Source: Acanthornis magna (lineage: Eukaryota > Chordata > Aves > Passeriformes > Acanthizidae). From it: 64,000 nt of DNA. How positions within the stretch are numbered: the stretch's first letter is position 1; every line of letters starts with the position of its first letter. Below, one piece after another: positions 48,469 to 60,986 of this stretch. Made by a program: the position numbers and the translations under genes. The DNA is taken from the NCBI GenBank assembly GCA_036785705.1, contig JAWUZG010000084.1, positions 7,313,001 to 7,377,000 on the forward strand. The letters run 5' to 3'. Below the pieces are notes generated by a model. The model worked only from the letters and a program-made list of their open reading frames with translations. It searched no databases and was not told the origin of the DNA.

Positions 48469-51400
48469 GTGGCTTAAAATCAAAATACTTTAAATACTGT
48501 GCCTCAGTAACTTGCTGTGTGCATGTTGTGTGCTACTTCCCATCCAGAGGATTATGGCCACATGAAGGCAGGCTGGAGTTTCTGCTGGGGTGTGTCATGA
48601 AACACCTTTACTTTGTGGAACACTTCTGACCACTAACAAGTGATTTTTTTTCTGGCATGCCTCCTGCTTTCTCTTTAATGTAGTAAATATTCTGAAGGCA
48701 GGGCTAGCAGTGGGGTCTCTAAGCCATTTTTGTACTTTTGATGTCTCTAAAACAATGTTGCTAGGCTCCTATTTATTCCTGCAACACTTATCTGTGCTGT
48801 GGTCAGAGCCACTCTAGAAATAATAGCTACATTAATGGCATCAACACCTTTTCAAGTCTATTAATCCCTTTGAATTCTCTTGGGGGGAGGTAAGAAGGAG
48901 AAGAACAGCAAACTCAAAAACAGGCCTTTGAAAAGAATTAGCTTGAGACTATAAGATGAGAGAAACCTGACAAACTGTCCGTACATAGAGCATTTTGCAG
49001 CCTCTAGAGAGGTGACATGGTGCTTATGGGGCAGAATGGGGGATTGTGAATGCAGGTTTAGCAGACAGGATGGAGCGTTTCTTGTGACCTGGCACCGGGC
49101 TCATAGAAGCAAATCAAAGCTGTTGGCCAGAACAAGGTGTTTCAGAGACATTGTGCATGTGTGTGCTCTGTGAACATTTGTTTCACTGAGCTGCAAAGCA
49201 GAGGAACCCACTAGGCCTTGCAATGGAGACAAACATGCAGGAGAAGCAGCATTTGGGAATCCTGAATGCTGATTTAGCTTCTAGCTTCCTTATAGCTTGT
49301 AACCAGGCAAATATTTATTTCTGCTTTTTTGTTCCTTGGCCTTAAATTGCAATAACAGTCATGAAACTTTCACAGTTCACTTTTTACTGTAGGTTCTTTT
49401 ATTTGTCTTAAATAAAAAGACTTTATTCATCTTCAGCTGAGCTCTGGGAAATAATTGTGATTAAACCACTTTTATTCTGCAGCAAACCTCTGTCTCCATT
49501 TATCTCTAAGAACTCCTCTTTGTACCTGTTTTCCAGTACTGGTGCAGCTGGTCTAATTGCATTTTTCCTTTCCTTACTTCTGATGAGTAAGGATGAGAAA
49601 CAGGCATTTGACTGAGCTGGTCCAATCCTTGGTGGGAGTCCCGCTGCTGCACAGGATTCTCCTCCCAGTTCTATACGTGCTTGTTGCCTATCCTGTGTCA
49701 ACCTGATACCTAAAATCTCTCAGAATCCCCTCCTTTCTCCTCAGAGCAAGAGTAGTCACTGCATCTTTGAAGAGATTTCAGTGACCCAAAGAAGATATGC
49801 TTAGGAAGGCTGGGGTTTGTTGCACCTTATGTGGTATAAAATCAGGTCAGGAAGTAATGGCAAAATTTATGACTTTGTAAATGTTTATCACCTTGGCCAT
49901 GTAATGAAGGTGTTACCCTTTCATTCGCTAAAGGTGTGTGGGACAATTATCTTCATGATGCTCGATCTCCACTAGCAAAATATGCTTTGAAATGATGATT
50001 TATATTCAAACTTTCCATGTGATTGTGTCCATTGCCTTGTTCTACAAGTGCAGTTGAAGTCTCGATATATCTTGTCTTAAAAACAGTAACAATAGACAAT
50101 ACATAAACTTTTTCTTTCTCCTTAAGTGCTTTGTAAATTGTCGGGTGCTTTTCTTTTTGTGTAGAATACGTGAACAGATCAGTGATGATTAAATACTAAG
50201 GTCAGCTTCAGAGAAAAAGAACATTAATATGGTGGACTGTTTTAGAAATGGATATCTTCTGATTGATTATGAAATCAGACAATGCAAATCAAGTGAAAAA
50301 GAATTAGAGTTGATGTCTGGCAGACTAGCTGTTTACAAGATTCTTCTGTGTGCTATAATGTGTGGCATATTTTTGCCAAGGCTTACTAGATGATGAAATG
50401 ATACTGCAATTAGAATTAAGACTGGCAGGGACATTTGTTAAAATTCTGCTATTTCTTCTCCAAAACATAATCAATTAAAAAAAGGCCTTTGAAAATAATG
50501 AGAACAAATGAGAAGTCAGGAAGTAGCCAAATAATCACTTGGCTGGTTCTGTTTAGAGAAACTGGAAAATTCTTCCCCGTCACAATTAAAAATTAAATTA
50601 CACAACTTATGTCCTCTGTCCTGCAAGTTCATGGGGTGGATGTGTCTGAAAGAGAGAAATAGCTGTAAAACTGCCTACTTCTCTGCAGGAAAGAAGCCAA
50701 TAAAGGTCAGGTTTAACCTTCCCTATAACCAAAATCAACATATTGTGAACAAATGATTAAAAACCCATTTACTGCTCCAAGTATTCACTATCACTAAGTG
50801 AGATCCTTTGAGCTAGCTGATGATTCTAAAACTAATCACAGTCCCGATTATATGCTTATAAATATTATTATCAAATTATTGATTTGCATAGCCTGAGCAC
50901 ACAAAACATCAACCTGGATTAATGTCTTATTGTTCCAGGGATGGTATGAGTAGAATTAAAAAGGCAGACTTCAATAAATATTACAGTCTGAAAAGGGAAA
51001 TGTGATACCCCAGGTAAGTATAGCAAAACTCTGAAAGAAGCCGGGTGGCTGAAGAGAACATAGATTGGATATTAGGTTTGGTTTGATGTGTGTTTGTTTG
51101 CTTGTTTCCTTTTTCTGTGTGATTGGATACTGAGGCTGAGGGTTCCACTGACACATCATTGCCTGCTTCTGGGTCACACAGCTTCACTTAGGGATTGAGC
51201 AGCCTAGTTGTCAGTAATGAATTTTTGAGACGTCCTCACAAGCTCTTCTGAGAAAAATAGACTCTCCGTTTTCTGTAAAACCAAAAAGTTTTAGTAATTA
51301 GACCAGAATTTGGTCATGTCGTGTTCTGGAAGGAAACAAACAAATGAGCCCCCCACCTCTCGCTCTGCAATTCTTATGCCTCGATGCCAAAAATGGGAGA

Positions 51401-51949
51401 AGATTCAACTGACTTTGGGAAACCAGACTTGAACTGAATTGTCTATTGTAAAAATGGGAGTCTAGAGCATTTTAAAATGAGACTTCTAAAAGCTCTTTAA
51501 TTTCATTGCTACTAAACTTATATGCAAAGCTTTTGAGGCTAGGATGACTGGCAACAAGATGGATTATTCTATTCACACAGTATAATAGTAATTAAATGTA
51601 CAGTGAAAGCCTTTACAAGATTCTGCCAAAATTACTGAAATTATATTGAGCCAGACTCGTGCCTAGTGCAACTCCATCTGTGTCAGTATTCCTGCTACAT
51701 CTAAGCACAGAGAGATGAGTCATAAAGAAAAGTATTTTTTCAAGGAAACACAGGGAAAATGGGTAATTGTAGTACAAATACGAAGCAAGTTTCTAAAATT
51801 GTGTTTGACAAAAGACAGTGTTGTTTGATATTTTCCCAGCTGGTTAAAATTTAACTACTTTCAGGAGACAGCTTACAGAGTTTGGTCAGAACTAGTGTAG
51901 GGAGGGGAAGCTTTTCATAAAGAATTGCTAACAAATGGGATTCAACACT

Positions 51950-52530
51950 CAAGAGGCTCAGATGGCCTATTAATTCTGGTCCTGGCTTTCTTCCAAAACA
52001 ACTGTGCTTCTCTTAATTCATGGCTAATTTCTATTGGAGATACCAAGAGACCATTTCTTTTTTCGACAGGAAGCATCCACATTGCTTAAATGGATTCGTG
52101 CGAGGGGCTTTAGTGAGCAGACATTGATTGGCTTCTCTCTGGGGCCCAGTGGAGGCCCAATGGGTTCTGGTTTGACACAGGCAGCAAATGAAATACGACC
52201 TCCTGTAAACGGGCCTGAGCTTTTGGGCCTTTGTGGGATCCGGAAGCTAAGGACCTTTTCAATCCCTTTTAATTAATGAAGTGATTTGACTTGACTGAGA
52301 TTACACTTACAATAATGAATTAAAAAGTAATAAAAAGAAATCTCTTAACAAATATGCAACAGGGAATGAGAGCCAAATTCAGTGCGTATCTGATCCCCAC
52401 CGTATATCTCATTTCTGTGTGCAATTCAGATCGATAATTTTAAAAGGGAGGCTCTTATTTTCCAAGCACTGACAGCTGCATGCTTCATTTTCTCAAGTGG
52501 TTTTGTATAGAAGATTAAAATTATGATGAT
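51950..52530. promoter_or_regulatory. Candidate conserved non-coding block, with a possible cryptic exon
   Basis: About 580 bp of unique sequence combine TAAT cores (such as 'cctattaattctgg', 'cttttaattaatgaag'), two oppositely oriented CCAAT-type strings (gattggc near 52127, cccaatggg near 52157) and GATCGAT. The base composition differs from the AT-rich flanks. A strong acceptor-like string (ttcttttttcgacag, ending 52070) opens an 80-codon frame (52034-52276) that matches no family I know. A gtaaac at 52205 could be a donor. An enhancer, a non-coding exon or a rarely used exon are all possible. Confidence 0.3.
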
Positions 52531-54684
52531 CTCATATGCCTCAATGATTAGTTTAGTCCTTTCTTATCTCTGTTGTGCTAAATCTCTCAATTCCTCAGGA
52601 TTCTTGACATCTTATCCCAGCCACCTCTGCTGTACTTTTCTCCTGTGGTATGGCACATTTTTAGCCACATTTTGCTCCATACCAGTGAGCAATGGTCACT
52701 GTGTAAATTTTGTAATGGGAGTGCAGTCACTAAGTGTCGCTTCTGACAGGCACGTAATGAGTGAGAATCTGTGCCCAGCCCAATTGAAATGATTCCACTC
52801 TGAATTATGTCTGAAATCAGGGTTGCGTTTTACCCCCATCCCTTTCATTGTACTTTAAAGTGACATGCTGTAGAAATGATCCTAAATTTTCTCAGAGAAC
52901 ATCACATTCTGACTGTGTATATTACAATTTTGGATATATAACTCACTGTTGCTTGCTTTTCTTCCTGCATGCTTTGCGTTCAGGTGTGATTTAAGTCAGA
53001 GCAAGTCTAGAAAAGCTTCACAGTAATAGTTTGGGGCCATTCTGGTCCAAGAACTGTGTCTAGCTTAGACTTCTCCCTGATGTCATGTTTCAAGGTGGCA
53101 GAAATATATTTCTTACTAGCTGAGAAGGTGCTTCATTTAAACACTCAAATCAAGGCAGTTGCTGAAAAGGAAGGAAAATATAGATTGATGGAATAAATGG
53201 ATCAAGCCTCTGTATTGTTGGCTGAACTTGCGAGATCTAGAAGCTTTCAAGAATATCAAGTATATTTAAGTGCATAGGTGAGGTTACTCAAGTAAAAGCA
53301 TGGAGAAAACTTTATTCCAAGGCTTACATTTCTACATTTGTATTGTGCTTTTGTTCACAGACATGTACAAAATACTGTGTGTGGGCACACCCCAGTGCAA
53401 TGTGACACACAGGTGGATCTTAAAGCCTTCCAATCACATTATTTCCACTGTGTGGGAACTGCAAGGCCACCATAGTAATCAATCTGCTGTATTATATTAT
53501 AGGATGTGCTTGAAGTTCAGTTAATTCAGTTTCTTTTTATCACAACCAGTTGTCTTCCTCTGCTACAGCATAGATTTATTCTAATTCTTCTTTCATATAT
53601 TGTTTATGGGAGTCACTCTACTTTTTTCCTGCTGTAGGAGAGAAATGCCATCAATATAAGATTGAAGTAGAAAACTTTAAATTGTCAGATTTCTAAAAAT
53701 TGTTTCATCATTTGACAGACTAGAGCAAAACAGGAGTACAGATGTCAGAAAGGCCTTGTGTATGATCCACTGGGAGCTCATTAAAAAGCAGTTACACTTA
53801 GATACTATTAGGGTTTTGGGATGAGAAACATCTCAACATGTAGAAGAGGAGGATTTAGAGCGGCAAACACTGAGCAGTAATGTAGCAATTGGCTAAATAA
53901 CAAAGCATTGTTTCTATTAAACTTCAGTTTTCAGCATTTACAGCTTGGCTAAGATGCCACTTAATTACACGAATTTGTTAAGAAATATTTCCCTAATTGC
54001 TAATGTAGTGGGAGAATCCACAGAGAGGTGGTTATCATCTACTTTAATCTGTTATCTATCACTTAAAAATAAGTGACCTAAAATTAAAACCCCTCGCTCT
54101 CTGGAGAAGTTTCCTTGCAGATTTATGTTTGGAACTACAATAGTTTTAAATGCATGTGTAGACTTTTAGACCAATTGGAAATTAGAAGGCATCAGTGAAT
54201 GAACAGCTGTTTTTAATAAATGTGATTCTACTGGCCAGGGATACCTAGCTGATACTCTGAAAGAATCACCTAAGGTTTACAAGGGGTAAAACCTACCGAA
54301 TGCAGAGTTCCTAACTACATTTTCCTTTGAAACTTCCTCCCGGTATTTTTAAGCCAACACTACCCATTTGGCGAGTACGCTCCGGGAAGATTTAGTTACT
54401 CTCTCATTTTCACCATTATTATACACTAGCTGCTGCCGCTCGGAACTTGAATTACGGCGGAGAGCGTGCGGCAAGGGCGGCCGGCTGTGAGCAGGGGAGG
54501 GATGGGTGCCGCTCCTTCGGGATGTGCAGGAAGGGTCCAACTCCCCCGGGCAGCGCTGGGGACGCGTCCCAGTCCCGCGGGATTTCGCGGGGCTGCCGGA
54601 ACTCGCACTCCCAAGTCCTGTGGAGCTGCACCCGAGGGCGAGCGTGAGATCCCCAGCGGTCCGGGCCCGCGCGGTGGTGGCGCG

Positions 54685-54700
54685 GCACCAGGTGGCAGCA
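54685..54700 (+). promoter_or_regulatory. CTCF-like site in the CpG island
   Basis: gcaccaggtggcagca fits the CTCF core with CAG-G-T-GGC-A-G, and differs at the first of the two conserved C positions (G in place of C). It also contains an E-box (caggtg). It points the same way as the site at 27072-27089, so the two are not in the convergent arrangement typical of loop pairs. Confidence 0.4.
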
Positions 54701-54702
54701 GC

Positions 54703-54740
54703 GCACCGGGGATGCGGAGCCGCACCGGGGATGCGGAGCC
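54703..54740. repeat. 19-bp tandem duplication
   Basis: The 19-base unit gcaccggggatgcggagcc occurs at 54703-54721 and again, identical, at 54722-54740. It begins two bases after the CTCF-like site. Each copy carries two CpG. The perfect identity suggests a recent slippage event and a likely length polymorphism. Confidence 0.95.
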
Positions 54741-54790
54741 GCCCGCGCAGCCCCGGCGCGTCCCCTGGAAGCGCCAAACTGGGCGCGGGC

Positions 54791-54836
54791 CCCCGGGAGG
54801 GAAGTTTGAGCTTGCGTGGAAAACTTCCCCTCGGGG
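54791..54836. other. GC-rich inverted repeat (hairpin) in the CpG island
   Basis: The left arm 54791-54807 (ccccgggagggaagttt) and right arm 54821-54836 (aaacttcccctcgggg) are complementary apart from a one-base bulge and a short mismatch near the middle. The inner 9 bases of each arm pair perfectly. The spacer is 13 bases. Transcribed in either direction it would make a stable stem-loop. It may also extrude as a cruciform. No known RNA family was recognised. Confidence 0.65.
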
Positions 54837-57800
54837 AGATGCCGCTGCTGAGGGTGGTTGGAATGGTCTTGGTCGTGTGGGAAGTAGTGCAGGAACGCTA
54901 GGCAAAGAAATATATTGATGTCTCAACTTAGAAATGTCTGAGTCTGATAGCTTTATTAAGCTTCTGCTTAAAGCTATATGGTGGTTGAGTGAAAGAAAAA
55001 TCACATAAGAAGTATCTCTGAGGGAGATGGCAAGTTGGCTGGAGCATAAGAGGTTGGAATTTGCCCATAAATTACAGATACAAACACGTGCACGCACATG
55101 TTGACTTGTGTATGGTGGTGATACCTCAGTTTAGTTATCTGAACACCCCGGTGACATGAATTTACTGTAAAGTAGATGTTCATTCATTTTCCATAGGTGG
55201 TTTTGCTGAGTTTGTTTTTCAGAAATAGTTTGAATTAACTGGAAAAAATGCTTGAGAACAGAGATATCAGGAAGGAGGAGGAAAAAAAGAGATGTATTTA
55301 TTTGACAAAAGGCAAAGAGGCTGCTATGGCTGGCTGCCCACCAGAGAAGGCAAGAAGTTTCTTCAAACTTTGAATGTAATCAAGTGGAAAATGGAGGAAT
55401 TATGCTGGGGAAGGTATGATAGTGAGACTATATTCAAGCACCTTATTAATAGGTAGACAATCTAGATATGAGGAAATGTCTGTTTAAAATAATGCAGAAG
55501 GGAAGATTAAGGAGTGACAAAATAAATGAGTAAAACATATTTTCTCTTCCAAAACTTGGGAACAGCAGTAGGAAGAGGGCTGTGAGGCAGGAACAAAACT
55601 TTATGGAATAGTAAAAACTTTACTGTAATGGAAAGGAAGATTATATGGGAAAGAGAGTTGAAGGATTGTGCTGAGAATGAGAAAGGGCCAAGAGACCACT
55701 GCGATCTCTTTCAGGAGAGCTGGAAGAGTGGCAGAAAGAATTGGAGAAGGCCACTGTCAGATTTAAAGTATATTCCATCCTCATCAGTACATTAGCAGGT
55801 GAATTGCTGAGAGCTCAGAGAACCTGGGACAGTCTGGCATTTGGAAATTAGGTTCCTTGTTTGGAAATATGTGTGTATTATTTTCTAATGTGGAAACTTT
55901 GGGCTCTGTGACTCATTTACCTCCAGTTTCCCTTAAATCAACCCTTTGGGTGTCAGTAGTTTGATATTGTATCTGAGATTTATTGGTGAGATTTGTGCTG
56001 TGCTGCCATATTCCAGTTCCAATGTGCGCTTTGTTCCCTGGCAGTACTCATTTCTATGATCCCTCCAAAGTCCTATGAGGAGGTGATGACAATATTTCAT
56101 AAGTTTCCCTCCATGGATCCAACAGTGTTTTATGATAGCCGTCAGCATCCTTATTCTTCCTGTGTAAACAGAGACTCCATGCCAGGGATTAGAGGGAGAC
56201 ATGAAAGACAGGTCCATTTAGTCACTATTCAGCATGACTGTCTGCATGGACAGTAATCCCTCTTGGAAAATTTCTGGCTTGGTGTTTGCCAGAAGGTACA
56301 CCCAAGGAAAGATGTCCATGATATCCACAGTCTCTGCTTCCCTTTGCTGATGGAGGCAGCTTGCTGGACTGTGCAGCTGTGATCTGGCCTGGTACATCTG
56401 TCTTTGTGATGTCTGTGGATCCAGATTATGCACATTTGCTTTGATTGGAAAATTAAAAAAGAATAGAAATTCATAAAAGCGTAATTTCAGAAAACAGTGT
56501 ATCATCCTGAATGCACTACCAAGTCACAGTGTTTAATGCAGCACTTACCTATGGCAATATTTACATTATGTTGCATCTTCCCTGCCTCGTACCATGTGAT
56601 CCTCTCTCAGTACATTGCCCTCTAGTATTGTCTAAATAAATACAAGACAAGTCAGCTATAGAAATTGAGTTATTTTTACTATTTTCATGTAATAACTGTG
56701 AGCCCTGCAGGCCTAGTTCTGGCAAAATACCATAGATTTGTCATTTGGAAGCAGAAATTTCTGTATAATTTCCCAAATAGAATTTTGGTCCCCTCTGCTG
56801 CACTGAATTTGTTATTGTTGCATGTTTTTCCTGGTGTTTCTAATGAGCTGTTAATGAGCTGCTAACTATGTATGTAAATTAAATGGGGTTAGACATTGAA
56901 AGGTTATCAGGAAATAAAATGCCATATAATACTTCAAAGTGATATAAAATAAATTAGTGTATTTAATTTTGCTGGCACAAAGCTGATATTTAATAACCTG
57001 TGGCCTCAATTCTTCTAAATGATGTTAATTTAAAACATTTTTAATCTGTACCCCGAGTGACATAGCAAACAAGTTCTTTCATTCCCCCTTCATTAGAAGA
57101 TATATCTGTAATGCAGGTGTGGGTTCCTCTGTGTCTCAACTGAATGATCAAGTTATTAAAGATAATTTGAGACCAGTGAAGCTTAATGTAAATATTTTTG
57201 TTATGATTTAATACAGCAGGTTAAGAATGTGGCAGTGGTGAATGCTTTGGCTGTGGCGATCTTTCAGAAATTATGATAATGGCTGCTCAGCCGTCTTGCT
57301 TGTCACTTGTGGTTGTATTTTAGCACCCCAGTAACAAAGTGTTGTGGAGCAGGCGTTTCACAACACAAAAGTGCTGTGGTGAAACCGCTTTCACTGAAGG
57401 CCACCACCTTGCAAAGAAGGGGCAGCACAGCCTTTCCTTTCGTGTCCCAGCAGAAAGATCTTAAGGAGCTGGTGAGGTGCAGCTTGAAGGTTTGCTGATG
57501 AAAGCAAGATACATCTTGTAAATATTGATATTTCCATTAGATCTATTGGTATGGTAGGACAAGAAGCTGATCTTCTTCATGTGTCTGACTGGGCAGGCAA
57601 TAGTTAGGCAGAACAACCTATGCTTTAATTCAATGTTCACCTGAACCTTGTAGATATGCGAAGCTACTACAGAGCAGCTAGGCATCAGCTCAGGGCTGTA
57701 CTGCTCTGTGTGTGGTAGCTACAAAAAAAAGTCCAGGCTAATTTTTAGTTTGGGCAATAAGGAAGCTGAGAAACAGTACCAGAGTGAAAAAGCCAGGGTT

Positions 57801-60261
57801 CTGCATCACAAAATGTAATTTACTCATTTGTTTGACAAGTGTAGTTTAGCTTAAATAATGTAGAATAATACTTCAGAGTATGCTAGCAAATGTTCTGCAG
57901 TATGTATTGTGAAATTAATGAGGTTGTGGTAATATGAGATCTCACTACCACACTTTGCCATTAAATGTTTGCTGAAAAGTAGGACAGGGAACAATTCTTT
58001 ATGGAGGCTGACTTATGAAGAATTCTGGTTGGTCTATTAGGATTCTGCATTACTCTGCCAGTCTTCAGGGTAAATGGATATTTGCTCACTCATGTTGAAT
58101 AGTACAGTTATATGCAAAGTATTGAAATTGGGCTTTTCTTTTTCATGATTTGAGTGTTTACATTTTTTGCAGAACATTATGCTTAGGTTAGTAGTAGTAG
58201 TATTTAAATTGTCTTGGAAACCAGAAGAGTTGGTAGACAAAAAGAAAAACATATATAACCATGCTGGTTTTGCTTCTCATAATTTCCCAGATAGATGCAG
58301 AAATTTCACCATATTTTACTGCCATACATAGGTCAGAAAGATGGACTTATTCTGAATTTCAGTAAACTTAGAGATCTGGGATAAGATCCTTAACTATACT
58401 TTTTCTGTACTTCCATGGAACTATCCATTGTGTCACTGTGTGACACTGAAAAAAATGCAATTCTTAATTTTTAAATTTTTTTTTTACCGAGCCATCCTTG
58501 CTTCTTGCAGAAAATAAGATGTATAATTTATGTTCATTTCCCAGAAGATTGACAATTTTGTCCTAAAAGCCTGCAGGGACTTTAATACTCCAGAGTCAGC
58601 ACTCCAAAGCCTAGTAACATAAAGCAGCACTCCACTGCAGACAAACTAATCCTCCAACAATGTTTCATTCAATCAAAAAAAGCTGCAGATTGGAGGTGTT
58701 ATTGCATGCTTGTGTTTTCAAGAGATTATTGTGAATGAACCGTATTTTCCACTGAGTAGTAACAGCAAAACAGCCTAACCAACTAAATGTTTCCCATGAT
58801 AATTTTGCCCTAAACGAGCAAAGATTGGGAAACAAGAAATTTTTTGTTTTAGCCTTTCTCCCTTCGAGTGTGTGAAAAAAAGCTGTTACAAAAAAAGATT
58901 AATATTTGTGGTTTAAATTTTGAAAGTGAAATTTATTTTATATTGTGTGGTGCTGATCAATCCTCAAGCAGATTAGATCCTGAAAACTGTACTTGTTTTA
59001 TCTTGGAATAAGTCTGAAAAGAATTTACTGAGGAACTTTTTAATAACACATTTGAATTTATTTTGCTATACTTATCTCTAGAAATCAGCTACTTTTCCCA
59101 TATATGTGTTTTGTTTTGCAAAATCAGTACCTGGTGGATCTTTTCCAGTACACAGTTGCAGTTTGCTACAAAATTTACATTAGCAAAACGGGGTGCTTTG
59201 GACAAAATCTTGTTTCTGATGTCATGATCTCAGTGGAGTGCCCGTATCCTGTTTTTCAGATGCTCTGCTGTCTGCTTTTGTGTCTGAGAGCATTCATGTG
59301 TGTCCTGACGATAGACCTGAATATTTAAAAACCAAGATCTGTCCGCAGAAAGAGAGAGTGTGGCTAGAGAGAGTCCATGGCTGAGATGACAGGTCAATTC
59401 CCTTCATTAAAGGCTTGAGGCTCATCTGAAGGGTTCACAAAAGATGTGAGCGGCATAGGCTTGTGCCAGTCTTGGGATAGTTTGGAAGATTCTCAAGTCC
59501 TCCCCCAAAAACTCTTAGGTAAAATGCACAAAGATAAGTGATGGTCCAATTGCTGTTCCCAGTGAATGCATTTTTTTCATAGCAAAAATCTCAAGTGCCT
59601 GCAAACTTATTGTCAGGTGTGGAGGTGACTCACAGGCTTGGCTCAGGGGCCTGATCGTGTCCCCCTGTTGAGGCCTGTTTGGGGAAAAATGGGTCTCTTC
59701 AGGTCTGTCATATGTGCCTGCCATGGTCAGTATCCAGATGTTGGACTGGGTAGCTGTCAGCTGGATGCTTTTTCACAGACCCACAATTCAGTCTTAAAAG
59801 AGAAACCCCAAAAAGGTAATGAAAGCAGCTGAACAGTTAATCCAAAGCCAGGGATGGGTCGGTGCCCTGTGAAATCCACATTACCAGATAATCTAATGCC
59901 ACAGTGACTGCTTTAGTTATGGGCTGCTCTTTATTTCTGTTCATGTCTTACTGCTTCTTAGCAATTAAATGTCTTGGTTTTAAGGCTCAGAGCACAGCTT
60001 CACAAAGCAGAGATGAAGTTTCAGCCTAGATTAAGAAGGTTTTTGCTGTGAGGTGCTGTCAAGTACTGCAACAGTACAAATGGACACTTACAGCTTATTA
60101 AACAGGGAACAACTCCACTGATGCACACCATCCCACCTGGCATTTTATATGGCTGAGATTGAAGATCAGGGGATAAAGGTGTGGTCATAATGAAAAGGGG
60201 GTAGGGAAGTGGTGGTGATGGAATGTTTGTACTGGTAATTGTTTTATGAAGAAAACAAAAT

Positions 60262-60291
60262 GAAAAGGGGGGAGGAGGAAGAAAAGAAAAA
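60262..60291 (+). repeat. 30-nt polypurine tract
   Basis: Only A and G occur from 60262 to 60291 (aaaaggggggaggagg type text). Similar but shorter purine runs lie at 60180-60220, 60357-60370 and 60434-60447. Polypurine tracts can form triplex structures. In retroviruses a purine tract precedes the 3' LTR, but no LTR or internal domain was seen here. Confidence 0.75.
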
Positions 60292-60539
60292 TTAGAAAAT
60301 TAGTGTATTGGGGAGAGGTGTGTGTATGTATGAACCAAAGCCTTCTTTCCATAAAGTGAAGGGGAAAAGGGTCTTTTAGCCAAAGGAGGTCATTCCATGC
60401 AAACCTCTAAAGGAAAGAGGATTTTGGAACAATGAAAGAAGGGGGGAGTCAGTTTCTTACACTTTAATGATTTTTTTGCTGCTCACAGATAGGAACTGGA
60501 ACTCCACACTATTAGCCACAAATGGCATTTTGAAATGAC

Positions 60540-60553
60540 TTTTTTTTTTTTTT
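60540..60553. repeat. Poly(T) tract
   Basis: Fourteen consecutive T followed by ggg. No retroposon body adjoins it on the minus strand. Confidence 0.85.
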
Positions 60554-60965
60554 GGGCAAACCCAAAAGACATTGCTAAGATTTACATTTTCAAATATATG
60601 CTGACCTTTTTTTCCTCTTTCTTTTAGTTCATTTGTCATCAGTATGTAATTGAATCAATATATTTCCTGATCAACCCAAAGATTGAATAAGGTCATGGGA
60701 AGCCATGTGTGGACATTAAAAATCATTATTTTACTCAAAATGAGCAGAGATGGCATAGACCATTCAGAGTTCCAAATGAAATTCTATTAGATTCTATTAC
60801 ACTTTTACAATTATAGAGACGTTCCAATATTACAAGGGGAAATGAAGTCATAATAAAAAAGCCCAGAGGTGTATTACAAAGAAATGGGCATACTATTTTT
60901 CTAGTTAAAAACTTGATGAAAGGAGCTCTGCTACTTTTCAGTTGCTGAGATGTGACCTTGTTCTT

Positions 60966-60986
60966 AAAAAAAAAAAAAGGGGGGGG
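60966..60986. repeat. A13-G8 purine tract
   Basis: Thirteen A followed directly by eight G, a composite homopolymer of the plus strand. Probably unstable in length. Confidence 0.9.

Larger units (their letters stand above)
46147..54339. other. Unique non-coding DNA with candidate regulatory blocks
   Basis: No gene could be supported. Purine-rich sequence is found near 46719-46790, and a 15-nt A run at 48454-48468 has no recognised retroposon in front of it. Two blocks that look like regulatory DNA (46990-47210 and 51950-52530) are listed separately. The remainder is AT-rich with short unsupported frames. Confidence 0.55.
54430..54880. promoter_or_regulatory. Isolated CpG island
   Basis: By eye count there are about 50 CpG dinucleotides in about 430 bp, against near-absence in the flanks, together with high G+C. 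This meets the usual picture of an unmethylated CpG island, normally a promoter. No coding gene starts here. Frames of 66-223 codons overlap on both strands and in several phases, which GC-rich DNA produces by itself. It contains a CTCF-like site (54685-54700), a 19-bp tandem duplication (54703-54740) and a GC-rich hairpin (54791-54836). It may be the promoter of a non-coding RNA, an alternative first exon or an insulator. Direction of transcription cannot be told. Confidence 0.85.

Noticed and set aside
48420..48490. A plus-strand retroposon ending in the A15 run.
   Set aside because: No recognisable body, no signal and no flanking duplication.
54426..55097. A 223-codon minus-strand open frame, the longest in the window, with rival plus-strand frames of 131 and 150 codons.
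   Set aside because: It sits in a CpG island, where stop codons are rare in all phases. The frames overlap on both strands, the protein is Pro/Arg/Ala-rich without a domain, and the N-terminal part outside the island is unrelated AT-rich translation.
55903..55936. A MIR-like tail (ctctgtgac ... cctccagtttccc).
   Set aside because: Only short similar strings, with no core region in order upstream. Too weak to annotate.
60170..60450. A retroviral polypurine tract marking an endogenous retrovirus.
   Set aside because: No LTR ends, primer-binding site or internal protein similarity was seen on either side.
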